A DNA stretch of 5,106 nucleotides from the NCBI GenBank assembly GCA_035295665.1, contig DATGIQ010000430.1, forward strand, positions 1 to 5,106, read 5' to 3'. Under the pieces are notes generated by a model. That model saw nothing but the letters and a program-made list of their open reading frames with translations, made no database searches and was not told the origin of the DNA. Numbering within the stretch: position 1 is the stretch's first letter; the number at the start of each line of letters is the position of its first letter. The DNA comes from DATGIQ01 sp035295665 (GTDB lineage Bacteria > Planctomycetota > Planctomycetia > Gemmatales > Gemmataceae). This document shows, piece after piece, positions 1-5,106 of this stretch. The position numbers and the translations under genes are program-made.

Positions 1-864
1 TTCACAATCGCCCAGGGCCAACAGATACGCACTGAGCATGTCCTGGAAATTTTTCCGCGGGTCATACGGATTGAAGATCGTTGAATAAACCACGCCGGAC
101 AGTTCCAACTTCGGAGTGACCGGGTACGGTACCTCGACTACCTCGGCCCGAGCCGTGCGGAGGGCACGGACCGTGCGAACGCCGAACGTCACCCCTTTCT
201 GGATTCCACTGGGCAAGCGCGGCTTCACAGAGTTTCGGTAAATCTGCCTGGCCCTTTCCTTCCAGTTTGTACTGCTCGTGGAGGGAGCCAGCCAGGGATT
301 GGGTTGGTGGTCCGGCGTTTTCTCTGGCAGCGGGAAGACATAACACGGACAGTCCAGGACAACACGCTGGCCTCGTTCCCATGGCGGCACCTGGAAATAC
401 TCCGGCGGGATCGGCACCGGAACCAGATGCACCGGCGGCTTGACCCCGGCATGCAAAAACGCATTTCGGGTGATGTGGCAATGGGTGATGATCACGGATA
501 ATTGGTCGGCGATGCGACGCCAATTGTTGCGCGGATTGTTTTGAAAATCGGTATTGGGGATATCGGGGAATTCCCATGCCGGGACGGCGATGTTCGGGGC
601 TCCGTGCGTCAGATACGTCATCTGCAACGGCAGAAAGCTGAGATGGATCGGATCCAAGTTTTGCTGGCGGGCACGCCAGAGGGCATAATCGAGCCGGCTT
701 TCCGGCCGGGTGATTTCGAAGATGGGACCCCACCGCCGCAACAGCGATTCAAAGGCGCGGAACACGAAGCGATAGGAATACGCTTCCCGGCCCAGTTTGG
801 CGGCCATCTCGTTCTCGGTAAAGACCGAACTGACCACCAGCGCCCGCTGCGTCGTGGGTTCCAT
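1..864 (-). CDS. GT-B fold glycosyltransferase, family 4-like (3' end outside window)
   Basis: The frame stays open from an ATG at 864 to the left edge, giving the first 288 residues; the C-terminus is missing. The likely role is cytoplasmic transfer of a nucleotide-activated sugar to a growing glycan. The N-terminal half has the pattern of GT4-like enzymes: a 'HGAPNIAVPAWEFPDIP' stretch (87-103), a predicted helix and strand ending in 'VIITHCHITRNAFLHAG' (124-140), then 'VHLVPVPIPPEYF' (145-157), the usual exit from the first Rossmann domain. The second domain begins near 257 with 'GVVYSTIFNPYDPRKNF', the N-P-x-D-x-R-K-N motif that opens the donor-binding domain in this superfamily. About 95 residues lie between the domains, more than usual, with a basic stretch near 203-240. 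The start is supported by a purine-rich GAGGGA (876-871), with its GAGG core 8 bases before the ATG. gmd lies 99 bases upstream, so a deoxyhexose donor is plausible, but neither donor nor acceptor can be read from the sequence. Confidence 0.82.
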   Translation of the reverse strand, partial: MEPTTQRALVVSSVFTENEMAAKLGREAYSYRFVFRAFESLLRRWGPIFEITRPESRLDYALWRARQQNLDPIHLSFLPLQMTYLTHGAPNIAVPAWEFPDIPNTDFQNNPRNNWRRIADQLSVIITHCHITRNAFLHAGVKPPVHLVPVPIPPEYFQVPPWERGQRVVLDCPCYVFPLPEKTPDHQPNPWLAPSTSSTNWKERARQIYRNSVKPRLPSGIQKGVTFGVRTVRALRTARAEVVEVPYPVTPKLELSGVVYSTIFNPYDPRKNFQDMLSAYLLALGDCE

Positions 865-920
865 CAAACTTCCCTCTCTGCCTGTTCCGAGTGCTGCCGA
901 AGGGGTCCCGCGCGGAGGAA

Positions 921-946
921 CGCAGTCGGGGCAACAGCCCGCTGCG
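921..946 (-). other. Small GC-rich hairpin between gmd and the glycosyltransferase gene
   Basis: CGCAG (921-925) pairs with CTGCG (942-946), and CGGG (927-930) pairs with CCCG (938-941), with a single bulged base at 926 and a 7-base loop. It lies 18 bases beyond the gmd stop codon in the direction of transcription. No T-tract follows it, so it is not a classical intrinsic terminator. It may be a chance structure in GC-rich DNA, or a transcript-stability element between two genes of one operon. I see nothing else in the 99-base gap apart from the ribosome binding site of the glycosyltransferase. Confidence 0.3.
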
Positions 947-963
947 CGGAACTCCTCGCTCGA

Positions 964-1977
964 TCAAGCTGCACGCTTGCTGTTCTCGATCGGCCATTGC
1001 CCGTTGTTGACGGCTTTCGACAGGGTAGCGACGTCGGCGTCCACCATCAAAGCGACCAGCTGCTCGAAGCTGACTTCCGGTTGCCAGCCGAGCTGGCGCT
1101 GTGCCTTGGTAGGGCGAGCCAGCAGCACATCGACTTCCGCCGGGCGGTAGAACTGCGGATCGATGACCACGTAGCGACGCCAATCCAGATGCACGCGCTC
1201 GAAGGCGATCCGGACAAATTCCTCGACACTGTGGGTCTCCCCGGTTCCCACCACATAATCATCCGGCTGCTCTTGTTGGAGCATGAGCCACATCGCCCGC
1301 ACATAATCGCCGGCGAAGCCCCAGTCGCGCTTGGCTTGGAGATTGCCCAGGCGGAGCTCGGAGGCGAGCCCGAGTTTGATGCGGGCCACGCCATGTGTGA
1401 TTTTCCGTGTGACGAATTCCAGACCGCGGCGCGGCGATTCGTGATTGAACAGAATCCCCGAGCAGCTGAATAGCCCATAACTTTCACGATAATTGACCGT
1501 GATGTGGTGGCCATACACCTTGGCTACCCCATAGGGGCTGCGCGGATAAAATGGCGTCAGCTCGGTTTGGGGCGATTCGCGCACTTTGCCGTACATCTCG
1601 CTGCTGCTGGCCTGGTAAAAGCGGGCCTTGGGACAGACCTGGCGGAGGGCGTCGAGGACGCGCGTAACCCCGACGGCCGTGAACTCGGCCGTCAACACCG
1701 GCTTCTGCCAGCTGGTGGGCACGAACGACATTGCCCCCAGGTTGTACACCTCGTCGGGTTGCACGTCTTCGAGGATGGTAGTGATCGACGTTTGATCCAG
1801 CAGGTCGCCCTGGTAAAGCTGGATGCGTTGCCGCAGGTGATCGATACGTTGAAAGTTTTCGGTGCTGGCTCGGCGGACCATGCCGCAAACGCGGTAGTCC
1901 TTGTCGAGCAGCCATTCTGCCAGGTAGCTGCCATCTTGCCCCGTGATGCCGGTTATGAGAGCGGTTTTACTTGCCAT
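964..1977 (-). CDS. gmd: GDP-mannose 4,6-dehydratase
   Basis: This enzyme converts GDP-D-mannose to GDP-4-keto-6-deoxy-D-mannose in the cytoplasm, using tightly bound NADP(H). The product feeds GDP-L-fucose, GDP-D-rhamnose and related deoxysugars. The 337 residues form an extended short-chain dehydrogenase. The nucleotide-binding GITGQDG is at 10-16 and the RRAST segment that contacts the NADP phosphate is at 35-39. The catalytic SSSE lies at 124-127 (Ser125 and Glu127 match Thr132 and Glu134 of the E. coli enzyme), with Tyr149 and Lys153 in SPYGVAK. GMD hallmarks 'FYPRSPYG', 'GILFNHESPRRG', 'FVTRKITHG', 'RDWGFAGDYV' and 'RPAEVD' are all present. It is shorter than the roughly 370-residue E. 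coli protein because an internal segment before 'IDPQFYRPAEVD' is absent, as in other short-form GMDs. ATGs lie at 1980 and 1977; GAGGA (1987-1983) is 5 bases from the second, which I prefer. A GTG at 2013 would add 12 unconserved residues. A reductase or epimerase for the next step is not in the window. Confidence 0.97.
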   Translation of the reverse strand: MASKTALITGITGQDGSYLAEWLLDKDYRVCGMVRRASTENFQRIDHLRQRIQLYQGDLLDQTSITTILEDVQPDEVYNLGAMSFVPTSWQKPVLTAEFTAVGVTRVLDALRQVCPKARFYQASSSEMYGKVRESPQTELTPFYPRSPYGVAKVYGHHITVNYRESYGLFSCSGILFNHESPRRGLEFVTRKITHGVARIKLGLASELRLGNLQAKRDWGFAGDYVRAMWLMLQQEQPDDYVVGTGETHSVEEFVRIAFERVHLDWRRYVVIDPQFYRPAEVDVLLARPTKAQRQLGWQPEVSFEQLVALMVDADVATLSKAVNNGQWPIENSKRAA

Positions 1978-1982
1978 CATTG

Positions 1983-1987
1983 TCCTC
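1983..1987 (-). promoter_or_regulatory. Ribosome binding site that decides the gmd start
   Basis: GAGGA on the minus strand lies 2 bases before the ATG at 1980 and 5 bases before the tandem ATG at 1977. The spacing favours 1977, giving a protein that starts MASKTALITG, the usual distance from the Rossmann glycine motif. Confidence 0.55.
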
Positions 1988-2139
1988 GCGATGCCGCGAA
2001 CGGAGTACCCCACGACCCTTGCGTGCCGCGGTTCCGCTGGGCCAACCGTACCGTGTGAGGGGCAGAACTGGATGCAAATTCAAGAGAAAGCACGACATCA
2101 GCCTCTCGGCGAATCCCATGTGCCGTGCCGAAGAAGCAG

Positions 2140-2169
2140 GGTATAGCAAATCTTGGAGAGAAGGGTCAA
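2140..2169 (-). promoter_or_regulatory. Putative sigma70-type promoter for gmd
   Basis: On the minus strand TTGACC (2169-2164) matches the -35 consensus at 5 of 6 positions, and TATACC (2145-2140) matches the -10 consensus at 4 of 6. The spacer is 18 bases. The site starts 25 bases after the permease stop codon, and predicted transcription would begin near 2133, leaving a leader of about 155 bases before gmd. Position and orientation fit an independent start for the gmd-glycosyltransferase pair. The call rests on consensus matching only, and promoter consensus in the likely host phylum is poorly defined. Confidence 0.45.
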
Positions 2170-2194
2170 GGTAGCTTGTCGCGCGGTACGGATC

Positions 2195-3943
2195 CTAAAA
2201 TTCCATCGTCCGCAACGCCCGAATTCCCAAGCGCAAGGGAATCGCAACAGCCAGTACGCCCACCGCCACGCCCGCTCCCACCCCCAGGAGGAGCCGGGCC
2301 ACCGGCAAATGGGCGGGTGCATCCCGTTCCAGGCTGACCGCTGCAAGCAAATGGTAAGGGGCGGCCATCAATCCGATCACCACCAGCAAAAACAAGAGGC
2401 CAAGGACCAGGTTCAATGTCCCGCCAAAACCAACGGCGATCTTGGATGGGTCGCTCTCCCGGAAGTTCGGGATACATGCCCCCAGCCCGACGCTCAGCCC
2501 ACTGAGCCCGGCAGCCAGCACGCCGACGGTGAGAATATGCAAAACGAGCACGGCCCAGTCCATGCCCAGCAGCAAGTCGCTCAAAATTACCAGGAGTTCG
2601 GCAATTACCAGGGCACCCGTGGCGGAGAAGGCAAATTCCCCCCACAACAGGCGTTCGCGCTGAAGAGGCAAGAGGCCCAAGATCCAGAACTTGCGCCCTT
2701 CCAGGCTCAACATCGGATAAATAAACCGGCCGGTATAGGCACACAACAGAAAAGCCGTGGCCGTCAAGTTCAACAAACTCACGCCGTTTTGGTAGACCTG
2801 GCCGATATCCCGCTGATAGAACCGGCGCGTGTTGACCGAGTAGAACAGGAGCAACCCTGCGAAGATCAAGACCTGAGCCCATTGGGCGGGATCGCGCCGG
2901 AAGGTGCGAAAGTCCTTGATGATGAGCAGCCGCGTTTGCGGGTGGAAAAAGACGGTCAACGTGTTGAGCACCTGATCGAGCCAGTGGCCGCCGTACCGCC
3001 GCCGCAGCGTCCCTCCCGTCCACAGTCGATCATAGCTGCGACGATAGAGCCGCTGGGCTGTCCAGGCGGCCAGTACATACAGAAACAGCCCGTTGCTCCA
3101 GATCAAGGCAAGCGGGTAGAAGGCCCCCGCCAGATCACCCCGCGCCGCCGCTTCCAGTCCGCGGGCCATCCAGTGCGTGGGCACCAGGGGACCCTGAGCA
3201 AATGCCAGTTGGCCGAGCAAACGCTGTAGCGCATCGGCATTGACCATCGCGGTCCGTGCCGACAAGCTCACACGATACCCCCACCAGACGCAGACGGCCA
3301 AAAGGATCAAGGCTACGGCCACGAGCACCTGCTTCCGCTGCCGTGGGGCATAATGGACGAGGAGCACACACAAGAGCGCGCCGACGGAACCAGGCAGAAG
3401 CACGAACCCAAGGAAAAATAGCGGGAGCAAGACGTAAAACCCCCACGGCACGGCAAAGACCCAGCCGTAGGCTAGCAGGATCGGCGTGCCCAGCAGGATG
3501 AAGGCCCAGCTGCTGAAGGCGAGCGCACCCTGATATTTGTAAGCGAAGACCTGATCGGCGGAGGCAGGCGTGCTCAGGAGAAAGGACGTTTCCGCGGCCG
3601 AATACAGGCTGCTGTACAAGATAATGCCGCTCGAAAAAATGAGCATGATGGCCAGGGCGAGGAAGAGCATGTCAAACAGCGTGCCGATGATACCACCGGC
3701 GAAGGGGATTTCGTGCTCTTCCAGACGGCGGAAGCCCCAGACACTCACCGCATAAATGCCCAACCAGATGATGGCGCTGCACAGTACAATCGTAAACAGC
3801 CGAACGCGGGAGCCGTGGAACAGCGTGGTCAAGCTGTTGCGCAGCAGGTGCCAACGCAGCCATTGAAACAAGATCAGTTGGCCGGCCGCGACGCCCGTGT
3901 TGGGCGAACGCTGGGAAGCAGAATTGGCATCCGAAGGCGGCAA
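2195..3943 (-). CDS. ABC-2 type transporter permease (large polytopic membrane protein)
   Basis: This 582-residue integral membrane protein is the likely permease of the ATPase encoded just upstream. Hydrophobic segments suggest about 12 membrane helices, near 47-70, 86-110, 138-162, 166-196 (long), 204-222, 274-295, 355-371, 388-408, 434-458, 463-488, 505-528 and 548-571. The two halves are split by a charged cytoplasmic region (about 298-352) rich in arginine. 'SLEGRKFWILGLLPLQRERLLWGEF' (413-437) resembles the coupling region of large ABC-2 or 'putative ABC exporter' permeases, and 'AAETSFLLSTPAS' (116-128) is the matching element in the first half. No ATPase domain, signal peptide or periplasmic binding domain is seen. 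The substrate cannot be inferred. The start is TTG at 3943, five bases after the ATPase stop. AAAGGAG lies inside the last codons of the ATPase gene, so the two are probably translationally coupled. No terminator follows the stop codon. Confidence 0.85.
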   Translation of the reverse strand: MPPSDANSASQRSPNTGVAAGQLILFQWLRWHLLRNSLTTLFHGSRVRLFTIVLCSAIIWLGIYAVSVWGFRRLEEHEIPFAGGIIGTLFDMLFLALAIMLIFSSGIILYSSLYSAAETSFLLSTPASADQVFAYKYQGALAFSSWAFILLGTPILLAYGWVFAVPWGFYVLLPLFFLGFVLLPGSVGALLCVLLVHYAPRQRKQVLVAVALILLAVCVWWGYRVSLSARTAMVNADALQRLLGQLAFAQGPLVPTHWMARGLEAAARGDLAGAFYPLALIWSNGLFLYVLAAWTAQRLYRRSYDRLWTGGTLRRRYGGHWLDQVLNTLTVFFHPQTRLLIIKDFRTFRRDPAQWAQVLIFAGLLLFYSVNTRRFYQRDIGQVYQNGVSLLNLTATAFLLCAYTGRFIYPMLSLEGRKFWILGLLPLQRERLLWGEFAFSATGALVIAELLVILSDLLLGMDWAVLVLHILTVGVLAAGLSGLSVGLGACIPNFRESDPSKIAVGFGGTLNLVLGLLFLLVVIGLMAAPYHLLAAVSLERDAPAHLPVARLLLGVGAGVAVGVLAVAIPLRLGIRALRTMEF

Positions 3944-3948
3944 GGCAA

Positions 3949-4701
3949 TCAGGCTCCTTTGGCAATTTCGCGTTCGCGCATCGCTTCCTCGGTCAAGACC
4001 AGGAAGACATCTTCGAGGGAGCCGTCCAGGGCGGCTCGGGCCCGTAGACTGTCGAGGGTACCGTAACAGATCAGCCGGCCGTGCTCCACGATGCCGATCC
4101 GATCGGCCAGTTTCTCCGCCACGTCCAGCGAATGGGTGGACAGAAACACGGTCGTGCCACGATTGGCCTCTTGGCGCAGCAGGTCCTTGAGGAGCCGAAT
4201 GCTGCGTGGATCCAGACCGACGGTCGGCTCATCGACAATCAGGACCCGCGGTTCGTGCAAGAGGGCAGCGGCGAAGACAGTACGTTGGCGCATGCCGTGG
4301 GAATAGCGCTCCGTCAAATCATCCACGAAATCGCATAGATCGAACAACTCGATCATCGCTTCGATCCGCTTCAGACCATGGGGTCGCGACAGCCCGTACA
4401 TGTCGGCGATAAATTGCAAGAACTCACGGCCGGTGAGTTTTTCGTAGAGATACGGCTGATCGGGGACGTAGCTGATAAGCTGGCGTGCGCGGTCGCCCTC
4501 CTTCTCCATATCGAAGCCGCCGACGCGGACCGTGCCGGACGTGGGGAACAGCAGTCCGCACATGAGCTTGATCGTCGTGGTCTTGCCGGCACCGTTGGGT
4601 CCCAAGAAAGCGAACAGCTCCCCGGCGTCCACGTGCAGCGTCAGCCGATCGACTGCGACCTTGGTACCGTATCGCTTTGTGGCTTCGTTGAGTTCAATCA
4701 T
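3949..4701 (-). CDS. ABC transporter ATP-binding protein
   Basis: This 250-residue cytoplasmic ATPase would power the permease encoded next to it. All elements of an ABC nucleotide-binding domain are present: Walker A GPNGAGKTT (34-42), Q-loop with Gln82 in 'YVPDQPYLYEKLTG', signature YSHGMRQR (133-140), a variant of LSGGQ usual in the CcmA/NatA-type exporter group, Walker B VLIVDEPT (153-160) with catalytic Glu158, D-loop GLDP (162-165) and H-loop His190 in LSTHSLD. The C-terminal 'SLEDVFLVLT' (228-237) is typical of ATPases paired with ABC-2 permeases. One copy of the domain means the working transporter needs two ATPase subunits. The ATG at 4701 is preceded directly by GGTAGGA with no spacing, so its ribosome binding site is poor. 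No other start codon lies nearby in frame. A long palindrome sits 22 bases upstream. The exported substrate is unknown. Confidence 0.95.
   Translation of the reverse strand: MIELNEATKRYGTKVAVDRLTLHVDAGELFAFLGPNGAGKTTTIKLMCGLLFPTSGTVRVGGFDMEKEGDRARQLISYVPDQPYLYEKLTGREFLQFIADMYGLSRPHGLKRIEAMIELFDLCDFVDDLTERYSHGMRQRTVFAAALLHEPRVLIVDEPTVGLDPRSIRLLKDLLRQEANRGTTVFLSTHSLDVAEKLADRIGIVEHGRLICYGTLDSLRARAALDGSLEDVFLVLTEEAMREREIAKGA
3954..3960 (-). promoter_or_regulatory. Ribosome binding site of the permease gene, inside the ATPase gene
   Basis: AAAGGAG on the minus strand overlaps the Lys and Gly codons just before the ATPase stop. It is the strongest Shine-Dalgarno match in the window and lies 10 bases before the TTG used here as the permease start. 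The spacing is slightly long, so a non-standard start a codon or two earlier (the frame remains open upstream) cannot be excluded. Confidence 0.55.
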
Positions 4702-4723
4702 TCCTACCGCCGTAAGGTTGCGA

Positions 4724-4773
4724 CACCAGCCTGACGCACCCGCGGAGACCTTCGCGGGCGCGTCAGGCTGGTG
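4724..4773 (-). repeat. 50-base GC-rich palindrome (21-bp stem, 8-base loop)
   Basis: The arms 4724-4744 and 4753-4773 are inverted copies beginning CACCAGCCTGACGC. They differ at one pair (4738/4759), which is an A-C mismatch in a plus-strand RNA but a G-U wobble in a minus-strand RNA, so the co-directional transcript can pair over all 21 positions. The loop is 4745-4752. No T-tract follows on the minus strand, so it does not look like a standard intrinsic terminator. It ends 22 bases before the ATPase start codon and begins 24 bases after the stop codon of the upstream gene. I recall similar 'CAGCCTGACGCG' palindromes as dispersed intergenic elements in planctomycete genomes. No second copy is present in this window. 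Confidence 0.85.
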
Positions 4774-4797
4774 GTACCGAAAAACGCACGATTCTCT

Positions 4798-5106
4798 TCA
4801 GGGCACGCCAGCCGCCTGATCACGCTCCATCACCACTTGATCGCCCCAAAACGAAAATTCCTGACGAAGCACCAAGCCGTTGTCCGCGCGAACCCATGTC
4901 CGGGCGGTAAGATCGTCGCCCTCATACGCAATCACCAGGCAGGGCACCGTGCCTCCCTTCCAAGGGAGCAGCTTGGTTTCCGGAAGAACCTCGGCTTGCA
5001 AGATGCGCATACCGGCGTGCCCCTGGAGCAGAAGCTCAGCCCCCGGATCCTTCTTGATCAAGGCGAGCAGCGAATCGTTGAGGGGATTTACGAGCGGCAT
5101 CTGCCA
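4798..5106 (-). CDS. Hypothetical protein, C-terminal 102 residues (5' end outside window)
   Basis: The frame is open from the right edge to a TGA at 4798; the true start is outside, and the Met at 5100 is probably internal. I do not recognise the family. The visible part has a short helical stretch (about 7-20, 'NPLNDSLLALIKKD') and then alternating polar and hydrophobic segments that look like beta strands: 'MRILQAEVL' (33-41), 'VPCLVIAYEG' (54-63), 'LTARTWVRADNGLVLRQEF' (66-84) and 'DQVVMERD' (89-96). The 'TWVRADNGLVLRQE' pattern recalls the last strands of LolA/RseB-like or DUF3108-like envelope proteins, where a sheet carries the phrase 'W-V-x-x-x-x-G-L-V-L-R'. That is a fold guess only. 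Periplasmic location is possible but the N-terminus that would show a signal peptide is absent. It lies 96 bases upstream of the ABC transporter genes in the same direction and may be co-transcribed with them. Confidence 0.7.
   Translation of the reverse strand, partial: WQMPLVNPLNDSLLALIKKDPGAELLLQGHAGMRILQAEVLPETKLLPWKGGTVPCLVIAYEGDDLTARTWVRADNGLVLRQEFSFWGDQVVMERDQAAGVP

Noticed and set aside
62..733. 223-residue minus-strand open frame
   Set aside because: It overlaps the glycosyltransferase in another frame. The frame starting at 864 gives coherent GT-B motifs and runs open to the window edge, whereas this one is Pro/Gly/Arg-rich without motifs.
502..1473. 323-residue open frame on the plus strand
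   Set aside because: It lies antisense to both the glycosyltransferase and gmd and spans the gap between them. The minus-strand frames carry clear family motifs, while this translation has low-complexity, His/Arg/Pro-rich composition and no recognisable motif.
964..2013. gmd starting at the GTG at 2013
   Set aside because: The extra 12 residues do not resemble GMD N-termini, and the tandem ATGs at 1980/1977 are preceded by GAGGA and place the GITGQDG motif at the usual distance from the start.
1967..2149. 60-residue minus-strand open frame in the gap before gmd
   Set aside because: It would start inside the predicted -10/spacer region and overlap the gmd start in another frame. It has no ribosome binding site and no recognisable features.
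2166..3023. 285-residue minus-strand open frame inside the permease gene
   Set aside because: It is an out-of-frame shadow of the permease, with Gly/Arg/Pro-rich composition and no separate start signal.
2153..3229. 358-residue open frame on the plus strand
   Set aside because: It is antisense to the permease gene. Its Gln/Pro/Arg-rich composition is what results from reading hydrophobic membrane codons on the opposite strand. No domain is visible.
4724..4773. Intrinsic terminator between the hypothetical gene and the ABC ATPase
   Set aside because: The stem is strong, but the minus-strand sequence after it (GTCGCAACC...) has no T-tract. The T-run present (near 4779-4783) lies before the stem in the direction of transcription. 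On the plus strand an A-run follows instead.

Overview
The window is GC-rich bacterial chromosome with all five supported genes on the minus strand, packed tightly and read from the right edge to the left. No rRNA, tRNA, CRISPR array, insertion sequence or phage gene is visible. The best guess for the source is a planctomycete or a related bacterium. This rests on the look of the proteins, the weak Shine-Dalgarno signals and a GC-rich palindrome of the 'CAGCCTGACGCG' type that I recall as common between planctomycete genes. It is an inference, not a proven assignment.

In the direction of transcription: (1) 5106-4798 is the C-terminal part of an unidentified protein that begins outside the window. 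(2) 4797-4702 is a short intergenic stretch that holds a near-perfect 50-base palindrome. (3) 4701-3949 is an ABC transporter ATPase. (4) 3943-2195, five bases later, is a large polytopic membrane protein, the likely permease partner of that ATPase. (5) 2194-1978 is a 217-base gap with a good sigma70-like promoter and a leader of roughly 150 bases. (6) 1977-964 is a short-form GDP-mannose 4,6-dehydratase (gmd). (7) 963-865 is a 99-base gap with a small hairpin. (8) 864-1 is the N-terminal 288 residues of a GT-B fold glycosyltransferase that runs off the left edge.

Two functional modules are suggested. The right one is an ABC-2 type exporter, an ATPase and permease that are translationally close, with a possibly related unknown protein upstream. 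The left one makes GDP-4-keto-6-deoxymannose, the precursor of GDP-rhamnose, GDP-fucose and related deoxysugars, and next to it lies a glycosyltransferase that could place such a sugar on a surface polysaccharide or glycan. Whether the exporter serves the glycan module is open. The promoter between them suggests the two modules can be expressed separately.

I found no convincing undescribed system. The item most worth a second look is the palindrome in front of the ABC ATPase. Long plus-strand open frames, such as those antisense to gmd and to the permease, look like GC-driven shadows.
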